Assembly (NCBI GenBank): GCA_014529385.2
Contig: CM043953.1
Coordinates: forward strand, 107,700,549 to 107,764,548
Source of the DNA: Adiantum capillus-veneris
Taxonomy: Eukaryota > Streptophyta > Polypodiopsida > Polypodiales > Pteridaceae
DNA: 64,000 nt
Direction of reading: 5' to 3'
How positions within the stretch are numbered: position 1 is the first letter of the stretch; each line of letters opens with the position of its first letter. The translations under genes and the position numbers were made by a program. Under the pieces are notes generated by a model. It worked only from the letters and a program-made list of their open reading frames with translations. It ran no database searches and was not told the origin of the DNA. This document shows, piece after piece, positions 12,704 through 24,041 of the stretch.

Positions 12704-13496
12704 GGAGGGGATGAAAACCCTTCGGAATGTGAGGGCAAAATTGATTCAAGATGGTATTTACAAAACCCTTCGTTTCGGCGAGATGGAGACCGTGGTGAGA
12801 GAGAGAGAGAGAGGGAGCCTATAGTGCGTTCTCTAAGGAATTTTCACATGTGTAAAGATCCTACTCCTGTGCATAGTGACCCTTGGAGTCAATGTATGTG
12901 CATGACTTCTCTTTCAAGTGCTCACCCCCCGATAGTGACCTCTCAGTGCTCTTTTATAGGTGCAGGCTACTTAGTTTAGTATAAACTAATTAGGTTTAGG
13001 GCCCTAAGCTGGAGAGACAAAACAGGCAACCGAGTCCCGGATGGTTGATTGGTGCTTTGTTTTGGGAGAAATAAGAAAATGATATTCTCCTAGGTGGGCT
13101 TTTGTGACCATCACCTAGAGAAAGGTAGAATATACAAATGGGTTTGGCTTGGAAAACGAAAAATGGATTACCCTACGGATGTTTATTGAGGAAGTGCGTC
13201 GTGGATGAGATGCCGACGAATGGCATGCTTTATTGGTGCGTTGGTGTAGCACGCTCGTCAATTTCGATGTCGGTTGGGGCATGCCTCAGCGTCATCCTTT
13301 GATTTGTTGTCACCATTGCATGTTTTTGGTGTCGTTTGTCGATGCGTCGATGTCCATTTTCTTTGCTTGTTTTGCTTCCTGTGCATGTCGTGTGTGTGTG
13401 TTGTTTGGTGCCTATGTGATTGCGTGTGTGTTTGTATGCGTATAGTGTATGTATGTGTGTGTACAGTACGTGTTTGTGAGTGTGTGTGTGTGTGTG

Positions 13497-13552
<56 letters not shown>
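12509..13552 (-). repeat. 3' LTR of gypsy element 1 (partial)
   Basis: About 95% alike by eye to 30272-30623 plus 34643-35370. On the plus strand it begins TGACAAGCGC (LTR end TGTCA on the element strand) and carries GA runs at about 12668-12701 and 12796-12816 and a GT run at 13478-13500. It is cut at the (GA)n run 13503-13552, where LINE 1 starts. The missing part corresponds to about 35370-35833 of the other LTR. Confidence 0.85.
12951..12960 (-). promoter_or_regulatory. TATA box in 3' LTR of gypsy 1
   Basis: The minus strand reads CCTATAAAAG. The same box occurs at 34781-34790 in the other LTR and, in related form, at 45694-45701 in the solo LTR, so it is a conserved position of this LTR family and a likely RNA polymerase II core promoter. 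Confidence 0.6.
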
Positions 13553-13555
<3 letters not shown>

Positions 13556-13708
13556 ATAGATAGATAGATTTTATTATCGTCCTCGGAGGTCAAATATGAC
13601 CTATGGGACCAAAGTTACATGTGATGTAGTATGTGTATGGCTGATGAGTGACTCTCGATGCTCCAAAATTGTGGTGATGAGAGTCGCAATGGAGAGCCCA
13701 CACTTTGG

Positions 13709-15608
13709 CTAGGAGAGGAAAGTATGTAGGTCTAAGTTATGGCTGAAAATCTGAGAGAAGCAAGTTCGGATGTGACCAAAAGCTGAGCACTCTAGTAGTG
13801 TGTGGTACTTAGACTCTCGAACTTGCAGTGAGCATAATGTGCACAATCGATTTGACCCTTCTCCATTGTCCCAACGCCCTATCTTGCATCGAAGGAAATG
13901 GGAGCTAAGCCGAATGGCTGCGATAGTGCGTATCACCGACAAGGGGATAGGCTCAAGCATGTAAGTGTGAATACAGTTTCCTCTTTCAGCGAAGAACATG
14001 GTTCTATAGTTGGGGGCAATATGGGTGGTGTAATGTATGAAGCGTGACCCAACGGATTTCTCCCAAGCCGTAATACGTTGTAGAAAAGCTTCATTCACTT
14101 GGGAGTCAATTGAAGCATCATGTAGCAAGTGTAATGCATCCCATCTCCCAAACCACTTCTTTATGTCTTGCATCCATCTTGTGCTCAAGATCTTGCTTTT
14201 ATGCGTCTTTTGAACTTTTTTGTTTTCTTCCCATGCAATTGTAGGAAGTCGATGTGAGGAGTTTTGACACATCTTTATCATGTACTCCACAACCCTTTCC
14301 ATGCCAAGACATCCCGACTCAAGAAGTAGGAGCATATATGGTGTTTGTGTCTTCAATTGGAGAAAGTTTTAAGAAAACGCTTTTGGACATTCTCAAACTC
14401 TTTCCAAGTAGACTTTGAGATGCTCCCGCCCCACACTTCAACTCCATAAAGAAGAACCGGTGTCACCGATGCATCAAAAGATACTTCTTGAGAACCCAAC
14501 ACTTGATGTTTCCCGCATTACATATGTTCTCAAATGCATAAAATGCTCTCTTTCCCGCTTTCAAATGACACATGGTACATTCATGCCACTTGTGATTGGA
14601 CGGAACCTCAAGGCCAAGGTACTTAAAGCTCTCAACCACTTCAAGTGTCTCATTGTTGTACACAACGCATGGCTTCTCCTTATGGTTGGTTTTCACAAGC
14701 ATAACCTTTGTCTTGGATTCGTTCACAATCAACCCACTATGCAAGCAAAAGTTCTCAAGGACAACCATAAGCTTTTGTGCATCTCCTAAAGTGTGTGCTA
14801 GAAGCACTACATCATCCGCATACAATAAAAGCATGATTACCGCATTGCAAATAGTGACCTCTTCAATGCCTTCTTCTTGCATAAAGTCAAGTACCATTTG
14901 TTCCATTTAATCGATGCATAGACCAAAGAGAGTTGGTGACAACGGACATCCTTGTTTAACCCCAATAGTGCTTACAAAAAATTCTGAAATTTCTCTTCCC
15001 ATGCGCAATTGACAAATCACCTTCTCATAGATTCGAGAAACCGCAAGCATAAACTCACTTGGCACTTGGAGTTCTTCCATCCTTCTCCACAAATTGTTAC
15101 GTGGAATCATATCAAAGGCTTTCTTAAAGTCCACAAAACAACAATACAATCGCTTGCCTTTCAATCGACTTTCCTCCATGAGAACACGAAGAGTGACAAG
15201 ATGATCAATGGTGCTATGGCATCGACCAAAACCCGCTTGTCCCTTTGCACGCTTGTCATTATCTTCATCCCAATCACTCAATATCATCTCCATTATGCAC
15301 TCAAACAACTTTGACATAAGAGACCCAATCATTATAGTCCGGTAGTTGTTTACATTCTTTACATCCCCTCCTTTGTGCAAAGGCTTAACCCAATTAGTAC
15401 TCCAATCATAAGGCATACCGTGTTGAAGTGCAAGGTTGAACATATCACACATCCATTCATGGGTAAAATCTCCCGTCCATTTGATCATCTCCAGCTTGAT
15501 ACCTTGAAGATCTCCCACTTTGCGAGTGGCCAACTTTTCAAGCCCACCGCATACATCCTCAACAGTAAAAAAAGAGGGCATACATGGAAATGAACCATAA
15601 AATGGCAT
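13709..15608 (-). pseudogene. LINE 1 ORF2 reverse transcriptase and C-terminal zinc domain
   Basis: Three frames run in series: 15608-14907 (RT fingers and palm), 14906-14463 (palm with the catalytic YADD in MLLLYADDVVLL) and 14356-13709 (C-terminal region). Motifs seen include NNYRTIMIGS, KGQAGFGRCHSTIDH, FVDFKKAFDMIPR and GVKQGCPLSPTLFGL, the canonical order of LINE RT. The last part ends with CTLC...HTLLEC, the C-terminal cysteine-histidine motif common in LINE ORF2. A stop after GLCID and degraded sequence between 14463 and 14356 make it non-functional. Its role in an intact copy would be target-primed reverse transcription. Confidence 0.88.
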
Positions 15609-15629
15609 TTTTTCAGCATTTGCTTGCTC

Positions 15630-16906
15630 CTATGATTGCCTACAATGTGTGTACATATCCACAAGGTTCAAGTTACCAAAATTCTCAACCCGCTTGCCCC
15701 TCAAGTTTCTCCAAAATCTTCCACATGCATGTGCCTTTTCTTGGACTTGAAAAAGTTGTTGCTTTACTTCCCATCTTCTTCTCTTCTTTTGAATCAATGC
15801 CTTGTATGTATGCAAATGAGTTTGATAGTTTTCTTTGTCCATAGTTGCATCAAGCTTTATCAAGGACTTTCGAGCATCTTGACATTCTTTATCAAACCAC
15901 CTTTTGCATGATCTATCTTTGTTCATAACATGGAGATGCTTTATAGAAGAGCATTTTCGGCACAAGAACAAATAACTTTCTTAAAAGCTTCCCATTTAGT
16001 TTCCAATGATGCATCATATTGAAGCTTCTTCATTCATAATTTTTGCTCAACCATTTCAATGTACATTGGTGCCCGTTTGAAATCCATACATAGTGATAAT
16101 TTCTCTTTCCTTTGGCTGAGATTATCATGTTTAGTTGGTTCTCCACATGAAAGGTTAATACATAAGGTGTGATGGTCGGATTCCGGGGTCCATTGCCAAA
16201 CATAAAACTCTTTATGCGATACATGATGGCTTCGGAGAATAGCATATAATCGATCACACTATCCCCATTATGTCTCCTACATGTAAATCCATTGGTTCCA
16301 CTCCACAAAGATACACCATTGGCAACAAGCATACCCGTGCTATTACACATGTGTAAAAGTAGCTTTCCATAGTGATCCGGCTCTTTCTCATCCATTAAAG
16401 AACGATTATACAAGTGAACTTCCTCCAACTCCCTTGAAATGTATGGCATATCAAATTGTTGAGTATCATGTTGCAATGTTTTTGTGCGAGCATTCATATC
16501 CCCAAATACAATAACATCACCTTCACCTTTGAAATAAGCAATGTCTTCTTCTAAATCAAAAAATGGCTGATCTCTATCCATGCAAGCATAAAAGGGAGAA
16601 TCATGATGAGGAATGTAGCAACCGGCTATAAAAATGGGTGCTCTTTTTGGTGTCATAATTTTCAGCCATACATAACGTTTGTACTTGTCATCTTTCACAA
16701 TTGATACAAAAATCTTTCAATCCGTTCTTAACCATATATGCTACCCCTCCTTGTCCTCTTAGTTGCTTAAGATTCTTTGACCACATCAATGAATGTACAT
16801 TGTAATTCTCCAACCCGTTAATACTTTGTGTATCATGCTCCCAAGTTTCAACAAGAAGTACAACATCGGCTTTGCTTGTTAGTTCATCAATTCCATGGGT
16901 ATCCAT
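15630..16906 (-). pseudogene. LINE 1 ORF2 endonuclease region
   Basis: Frames 16906-16688, 16698-16030 and 15971-15630 give an EEP/APE-type endonuclease: ADVVLLVETW (catalytic Glu region), VIVFGDMNART (Asp/Asn motif) and GDSVIDYML (SxxDY-like). The final SDH motif is degraded to PYVLTFHVE. The following segment with WFDKECQDARK is the usual linker between endonuclease and RT. It would nick target DNA in an active copy. The missing SDH and the frame breaks show that it is dead. Confidence 0.8.
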
Positions 16907-16958
16907 TACAATTCCAAAAGCATATTTTCAATTGTAACTCGGTCTAGGTCATGCATCC

Positions 16959-17909
16959 CTATTTTCTCGAGGGACTTGCCTCCTCCTTGGGCACATTTTC
17001 TTCATGAGAGATCTCCTTGTTTTTCTTATTCTTTTCCTCATATGCCTTGCAACACATATTTTGTTGCTTAATAGTGAGATCTTCACATACAAAACATTTT
17101 GTATCCCTCAAATAGATCCAACTATTATCAAGGATAATCTTTCGCTTGGTTTCATCCGGCATGGTGCATACAATTGGTCGTTCTCCCGAGCGAGGAGCTC
17201 CTTGCTTCCCCACTCTATGTGCTACATAGACCATAACTCCGGACATGCCAAAGTGGGTTTTGAAGAAATCTTCAATAACCAATGGCAAGAGAAGGAAGTG
17301 TCTCTAGCTTCTCTTCGGGAATTCACGAATAACAATGTTCTTGGAACGTCGCTCCCATTCCTTCAACTCCTCCACATCCACATTCTCAACATTCTTTGTT
17401 TGAGCCATATCTTGCATGAGTGAGGAATTAGAAACCACATTGCTACCACGTACATCAGCCCAAGACTTGTTTGTGCATACATTTTTCATGTCACACACAT
17501 TCCGGCTCATGGTGTCAAATTTCTCCTCTTTCAATACATGGTCATGCTCTACTTTGCTCATCCGCTCCTTCAAAGCATTCAAGTCCACAAGAGAGCATTT
17601 ACATTCCTTGACTTCCTCTTCAAGTTGCATCAAATGTGTTGTTTGCATCTTAAGTGTCATCTTGAGATTCTCATTCTCAACCACAAGTACCCTTAGTGTG
17701 CCATTCTCCATTGCAAGTGCTCGTAAGTCTTCGCCATGTTTGTTTACGGTCTCTTGCAATGATATCAAGTATGCCATGATCATGGTTTCCAATGTCGTTG
17801 GTTGGGTGGTTGTGTTGCTATCTCCACACTTAGGAGATCTTGGATCATTTTCCACAATGGTTGTGGACCTTGTTGAAGAAGAAGAACCCTTGTGAGTGCC
17901 GGAAGACAT
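16959..17909 (-). pseudogene. LINE 1 ORF1 (coiled coil, RNA-binding)
   Basis: The frame 17909-17304 (201 codons) begins MSSGTHKGSSSS. It has a Thr/Ser-rich start, then heptad-like L/V/M residues from about residue 60 to 130 (a coiled coil), then ERRSKNIVIREFPK, which resembles the start of the L1 ORF1p RRM. The frame 17288-16959 continues with VEDFFKTHFG ... TKRKIILDNSWIYLR, resembling the end of the RRM and the C-terminal domain. One frameshift near 17300 separates the halves. By family knowledge this is the RNA-binding chaperone of the LINE particle. Confidence 0.75.
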
Positions 17910-17933
17910 TGTATGTAAAATAAGAGATGAGAG

Positions 17934-19192
17934 TCAATTTCCTTGAACCTTAAGAAGTACCTTTTGAGCCTCCATCCATTGACTAGTTTTGTGAATTCGG
18001 CCATCTGCCTCCATCAATTTGTAGCTACCATTGGCATATCGCCTTTTGACGATGAACGGCCCTTCCCATCTGGGCTGAAACTTCTTATCTTTCCTAGTGT
18101 CGAATCTGTTGTCATATTTGAATACTAACATGCCTTTCTTCAGACCCTTTTCCTTAAGCCCTTTATTGAATGTGAGTCGGCATCGTTTTGCTTGCGTCGT
18201 ATAGTAGTTAATTGCATCTTCCCTGTCTAATTAAAGCCTTTCTAGATCCAAGATGTGGTTGCAGAGATGGGCAATTGGGCACTGTAATTGACTAGCCATG
18301 ACTTGCAAGCTGACTATCTGCACCTCGATGGGTATTTTCCATATACCAGATGGAAAGGGGTGAAACCTAGTGATGTTCAAAATGTCGTGCGATAGGCCCA
18401 AAGAGCGGCCATGAGATGATTATCCCAATCACTTGTGTGGTTATTCACCTGCTTTGTGATGATCTTACATATCATGCCGTTTACCTTTTCCACTAGACCA
18501 TTGCATTGTGGATAGTACGGAGTTGAGTGTCGGCGTGCGATGCCTAGCTTTTTCATCAGTTCTCCCACCAAGTTGCCTCTGAAACCTAGCCCTCTATCAG
18601 ATATTATCTCCAAAGGTGTGCCAAAGCGGCAACAAATGTGCTCAAATATGAACTTCGCCACTTCTTGGGTTGTAATGCGTGTGGTGGTTGCTGCTTCCGC
18701 CCATCGGGTCATGTAGTCTACACCAACTAGAATGTACAGTTTACCCGACTGGGCCCTTGGTAAAGGACCAATCGTATCTATTCCCCACTTCTCAAATGGG
18801 CCATATGAGATGATAGGAGTTTGTGGCTCATAGGTTAGTGTTCGACCATTGGATACTTGACAAGCTCTGCATGTTTTACACCAATGATGCAAACCCTGTT
18901 CAGACTAGGCCAAGAGAATCCTGCCTGTAGAATCTTCCTACTAGTAATATCTAGAGCAAAGTGGCCGCCGCAAACACCATCATGGCAACTTGAGATCACC
19001 TCCATGATTTCACTGGAGATTGGCACTCGCATGAGAATCTGGTCTTTGCCCTTGCAGTACAAGGTGTTGTTTATACGGCGGTATCTTGTTGCCTTTCGTA
19101 TAAGCCATTGTTTCTTGCCCTTGGTATACCCTTCAGGAAATTCTCCTGTATCTAAGAAGCTAATGATATCTGGCATAGCATCGCTACCCTGA
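17934..19192 (-). pseudogene. Gypsy 1 integrase
   Basis: The zinc-binding and core domains run from 19176 to 18377. C-x2-C is read as KTCRACQ, the three core acidic positions as WGIDTIGPL, EIISDRGLGF and NGLVEKVNG, followed by ALWAYRTTF. The C-terminal strand-rich domain is at 18131-17934 (RWEGPFIVKRRYANGSY, GPF/Y type). A frameshift at about 18890-18835 splits the zinc finger, and 18376-18132 is degraded. No chromodomain follows. The reading stops at 17934, directly beside LINE 1, so the 3' untranslated part and polypurine tract are lost. Confidence 0.88.
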
Positions 19193-21153
19193 AAGAGGGG
19201 TAGCTTCAGTTTGATTGCTCCTATGGGAACATCTTGTATTCTTTCCTTGGCTTGAGTGTCTGCTTCTTAACTTTCTACCCTAGGGACATGAAATAACTGC
19301 ATCGCTTCAAACTTTCTTAAAAGATCCTTAACTTGGCGTAATTGGCCAAGCAAAACCTGATTTTTACAAGTCCAAGTGCCAATTATCTACTTTATCAAGA
19401 GCATGGCATCACCAAACACATTTAGGCGTTGAACTTGCAAAACACATTGTTCTAATCCAAGAATTAGGGCTGCGTACTCTGCTTCATTGTTGGAGTGGGA
19501 GTGTAGTAACTACCTAATAGAGAAGACCCTTTCCCTTTGCTCATTGAAAATGATGATGCCAGCTGCAGCTTTGTCCACTGTCCTTTTGTAAGCTCCATCA
19601 AAGAAAAGAGAGTGAGCTCCTTCTAGCTTAGTAACTTCCACCATTGGTGTCACTCCCTTGCCTTCTGTGTTGACCTTTAGCTTCTTCTCATAGTGACGAT
19701 GAGTAAGAATACCTGCTAGACTAACTTCCTTCTAGCTTAGTAACTTCCACCATTGGTGTCACTCCCTTGCCTTCTGTGTTGACCTTTAGCCTCTTCTCAT
19801 AGTGACGATGAGTAAGAATACCTGCTAGACTAGCTTTGGTGGAGTCTTCCACTTGCATAGTGTAATCGAACTCTTGTAATCTAATGAGCCACTTGGAGAT
19901 TCTAGATGAGACATCTATGTGTTGCATTACATACAAAAATACTTCTTCCATTATTAGAATTATAAAGGGTCTAGGCAATAGATAAGAGAGAAACTTTGTA
20001 GTGGCAAACATCAATGCAAGCACCATGTGCTCTATCGTGGTGAATCCTTTTTCTGATGGGGTCATGACACGACTAGAGAAGTAGATAGGACGCATGAAAG
20101 AGGTTTGGGGGTTCTTCTGCATTAGTACGGTCCCAAGTGTATCACTTCCTACATTGGGGTTAACATAAAATGGCTCGTCCCATCTAGGGGGTGCAACGGT
20201 GAGAAGTGAAGCCAGGATCTGTTTCACTTCGCTAAACTGCTGCTCATTTTCTTCACTCCATAGGAAGACATCTCTATAGTTGATTTGTTGTAAAGGTAGA
20301 ACCACTTGAGAGAGCAAGTGAATGAATCTCCTCAAATACCTTACCTTTAGAAGGAAAGAGACCAATTGCTTAATTGTTGTGGGTGATGACAAAGATACTA
20401 AAGCTTGAATCTTGCTTGGGTCAGCCTCAATTTCTTTGGCTGAAATTACATGGCCGAGAAGAGTGACCTTGCTTTCACCAATGTGACACTTATCTATGTT
20501 AAGCTGGCCACCCAGGGTTTGCAGCCTAGCAAGGCCATCATAGACCTTGCTCAAATGGAGGGAGCGAGAGCTGTAGATGCAGAAATCATCTATGAAAACC
20601 CGTATTGACTTACCAAAGTATGGCTGGAAGACAAAAGTTACATAGCGTTGGAATGTGGCCGGAGCGTTGGTGAGGCCAAAAGGCATCACTGTGTAAGCAA
20701 AACATACCCATGGTGTTATGAAGGTTGTCTTTTTTTGGTCTTCTTCTGCAATGCACATCTGGAAGTAGTCTGAGTAGCCATCACATACTGTGTAGCGCTC
20801 ATGACCTGCTACCTCATTGAGAATGCCATCTTGGAATGGGAGGGAAACTGATCCCTCTTTGTTGCTGCATTGAGAGGTTTGTAGTCTACACAAACTCTCC
20901 ACTTATCGTTCTTCTTTGGCATGACCACTACTTGAGAGACACACTATGAGTCTTTGACGGGGTAAATCAAACCTGCCTGTAGAAAATTCCTTACCTCTTT
21001 GAGCAATGCCTCTTGCTGAACTACCCCAAGCCTTCTGAGATTTTGCACTACAGGCTTACTTTCTTCCTTGAGTCTTATGCAATGCTGCACCATTGTGATG
21101 CCTATGATCTTGTCATAACCATCAATGAAAAGTGTAGTGAGGTTACCCAGCAT
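19193..21153 (-). pseudogene. Gypsy 1 reverse transcriptase and RNase H
   Basis: 21153-20944 is the RT N-terminal part (LRRLGVVQQEALLKEVR, FLQAGLIYPV). 20902-19721 carries the palm: [30 protein letters not shown] and the catalytic VFIDDFCIYS (FIDD in place of YIDD), then LLGHVISAKEIEAD and the connection domain. RNase H follows (VNPNVGSDTLGTVLMQ, in which the usual first Asp motif TDAS is lost). 19620-19193 is the remainder in broken frames. A 109-bp tandem duplication disrupts the frame near 19730. It is inactive by these lesions. Confidence 0.88.
19621..19838. repeat. 109-bp direct tandem duplication inside gypsy 1 pol
   Basis: TTCTAGCTTAGTAACTTCCA starts at both 19621 and 19730, and the two units differ at only two or three positions. 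The period of 109 is not a multiple of three and shifts the reading frame. Near-identity means it is younger than most damage in the element. Confidence 0.92.
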
Positions 21154-21277
21154 AGAGATGTATTATTTTCTCTCTTCACTAGCTAACTCATTGGAGAGCA
21201 TCCGATGTAACTTACTTGTATCCACCAAGGGTTGCGTACCTGATGGTCCCTTTTGGTCCTTCGGATGGTGCTTCAGA

Positions 21278-22069
21278 CTATGTCAATCTCTTTGGATCTC
21301 TAAGATTGACTCCCATCACTTCGATGCTAGTGTCGCTCTCTTTAGTTGTTGTCGTCTCTTCTCTTGAGGTGGTCGAAGAGTCACTGGTGAATTCATCTTC
21401 TGATGTCTCCAAGATCATGTTGTGTTGTTTACCAGTCTTCATGTCATAGAATATGGGCTTTCCCTTAACATTCTTCATCTGGATCATTCTGGTACTCCAG
21501 TCTTGCTGAGCTTCCATAGCCATGAACCATGGTCTTTCGAGAATCATAGGGTAGCCCTCCCCTTTGTGTGGCATGACAAAAATGTATACCTCCACTTCTG
21601 TGTTGAATGCCTTCACCTTGACTGCATTCACAATGCCTATGCATTTCACTTTGACATTATTTGCCATTTTAGCTCAGTAGGGTGCCGGCCTACTTACCTC
21701 TAAGCCTAGATGGTGCATCATTTTCTCACTCGTGACGCATATCTGTGCGCCACCATCTATGTAGATGTTTGAGATACGGTGCCCCTTGATGTGGGCATCC
21801 ATGATAGGTAGGATGTTGTCTAGATTCCTCCCAGAGATAGCCCCAGCTATCCTTGGTCTTGACTTTCTAGTACTTACCATCTTCGTCCATTGTCTCCTCA
21901 TTCTTGGTGCAAGATGGAGTAATTGGGGCCAAGTTATTTTTGGAACCTGCATCAAAACATGTTGAACTAGGTCATATGGTTTAGCATACTCGCCTAGCGA
22001 AAAATCCACGATGTCGATCTTCCGATGTGGCTTAGACGCATGCTTGCTAGACTCTCCTTTTTCTTTCAT
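21278..22069 (-). pseudogene. Gypsy 1 protease region
   Basis: Frames 22069-21674 and 21667-21278 give the pol protease. The active-site strand is read as SNIYIDGGAQICVTS, a DGGA variant of the DSGA/DTGA motif that is common in plant gypsy elements, and the second conserved strand as YPMILERPWFM (ILG-like). A stop at about 21668 separates them. Upstream lies a Lys/Glu-rich linker. In an active copy it would process the gag-pol polyprotein. Confidence 0.8.
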
Positions 22070-22439
22070 CTTTTCCTCCCTTTAAGAGGCCTCTTCGTGC
22101 CTAACACGCTTTACTCCCATGGCATCTACTTCTTCTACTTTTCCTTTTCCTTTGTCCTTCTCTTTGACACACTCTTCTACCTTCGCCTTTCCCTTAGCTT
22201 CAAGATTGATGACACTCACTGCTTGGTTTCCAGCAGGTGGTGGGGGTAGAGGTGGAATTAGAGGTTGCGGTGATGGTGGTGGTTGTACGGGCGGTCGAAG
22301 GATTTGGACTTGTGGAATCGACTCTGGTTGCCTAGGTGGTGGTGGCCTTGCCCTTAATGGAGAAATCTTCTTTTGCCTTACTCCTCTATTGAAGTTCTTC
22401 CTTCTTGGATGAGGACATTAGTACATGCCATGGCCGTCC
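22070..22439 (-). pseudogene. Gypsy 1 nucleocapsid end and proline-rich linker
   Basis: The minus strand reads DGHGMYxCPHPRRKNFNRG, the second half of a CCHC zinc knuckle, then a proline-rich linker (RARPPPPRQPESIPQ) and a Lys/Glu-rich segment leading to the protease. The copia insertion at 22440 cuts within the knuckle, separating this from the gag body at 25642. Confidence 0.7.
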
Positions 22440-22610
22440 TGTTAGGTAAAGGTGGTGTGCCTCACTGTGCTTTTCCCGTGTCCGTCGTCCGGCTGCCCAC
22501 ATTTATCTCCTTATTCTTTATACATACAAAGAATAAGGAGCTCTCACTTACATTTTCACATGGTGCTCACACAGTGAGATTTGGGAGCTCCACCCCACAT
22601 CCTATGTCGT

Positions 22611-22696
<86 letters not shown>

Positions 22697-22745
22697 TTTC
22701 TCCTTTGCACTCTCTGCACACACGCACCGCATCCGCGCACTCACA
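22440..22745 (+). repeat. Left LTR of deleted copia element
   Basis: 306 bp, TG...CA. It contains ACAAAGAATAAGGAGC and a (CT)n run at 22612-22692, followed by TGCACTCTCTGCACACACGCACC at the U5 end. The right LTR matches it apart from the length of the CT run and scattered changes. Confidence 0.92.
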
Positions 22746-22747
22746 AT

Positions 22748-22760
22748 TGGTATCAGAGCC
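22748..22760 (+). other. Primer binding site (initiator Met-tRNA type)
   Basis: TGGTATCAGAGCC lies two bases after the left LTR. This is the standard plant copia primer site, complementary to the 3' end of initiator methionine tRNA. Confidence 0.92.
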
Positions 22761-24041
22761 ATGGTGACCGCAGAGAGCACGACGGCTTTGAGAGCTTCGA
22801 GACGATAGCTCGCTCGCTCTCGGTGGTGGAGAGATTAAGAAAGCTTGGAAGCTTTGTGAGAATGCAATGGGAGCTTGTTAGCTTAGTCGAGAGTGATACT
22901 CTTGTGGAAGCTCAGAAAGGAGTGTGGAAGATTGTGCGTAAGTGAAGGTGTTGCCCTAAAAACTGTGTGCACACAACACTGTTTTCAGATTCGTTTTTCT
23001 CCTTGTAGAATGCAGATCTGGGAATTCTATCTACGATGCCCATTCGTTTCAACGTGGTCTACAACTTTGCAAAATAAATGTTTTGCAAATTCCTCACCGT
23101 TTTGTTGATATTCAGCTCAGACTGACTGTATACAGAAATTGCAGGTTTTCGCATAGTGTGCGAGTTTGATGCACTTTTGGAAGCACGACAGGTGCTCGAA
23201 GTTAGGTGCATCAATTCTGAGATGAAGATGCAATTTCAGCTTGTGCAGAGCTTGTGGTTTGAGGGTTTTTTGGTAGATTTGGGCAACGAAGTACGGAGGC
23301 ATTTACACACCATCGAAGCGGTCTCTTGAGAGACGCGGTTTTTTTTGGAGTACACAGGTGGAGCTTCTTTCACTGGTTTTCACAGGATACTTTGGCAGTG
23401 ATTTTGTGCTTGGATTCATGGTCTTTGCGGATGGTTTGCATATGGTTATGGTGCATGGTTGATGCCCATTATACATGCATTTTGGCGAGCACTTTCGAGT
23501 GCCGGTGAGCTCTCTTGAGAGCATTGTTTTCGCATTGATCAAGTTTCTGGATTGCAACTCTTTTGGCGCTTTCTTATGCGCGGTCACTCTGTTGATGTAC
23601 GTTGAGTGCGGATTGCCATTGTATGTGAAAATTCAGAGCCATTTTGGCATTTCTACTCATTGGCATTGAGTAGTGTTATGGTTTATGGTAGAGATTGTAC
23701 TTGAGTTTTTGCTCAGTTTCAGGGGAAACTCTACCGGATTTTTCTCAGATTCTCACCATAGTTTGTATCGAGTGTTTACTCTCACTTTGACAGGTTTTGT
23801 CATTTTGGACACAGCTTTGTGTTTTTGTATCCACTCTCGCAAGAGTGAGGAGTTGTGTATCCTTCTTTGCTTGAGACAGTGGTTTGCTCTCGGGTGGGAG
23901 AGTCTTGTGATCTCGAGCATTGTTTGCCATAGTTTTGGCATGGAGACGCTTCAAGTTAGAGGCGGTTCTCGTTCACGATCGTGACTAACATGTTGGCATT
24001 GCGGCCATGATGGGCATATTAGGCATTGTTGCTTCAGGCAT

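Larger units (their letters stand above)
13553..17930 (-). mobile_element. LINE 1: non-LTR retrotransposon with ORF1 and ORF2
   Basis: A near-complete non-LTR element of about 4.4 kb. From its 5' end it has ORF1 (coiled coil plus RNA-binding region), an apurinic-type endonuclease, a reverse transcriptase with YADD, and a C-terminal Cys/His zinc motif. The 3' end (13553-13610) shares GACCTATG(G/A)GACCAAA with LINE 2 and has no poly(A); it ends in a TCTA-like tail running directly into (CT)n on the element strand. The 5' end abuts the integrase end of gypsy 1. Several stops break both frames. Confidence 0.88.
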
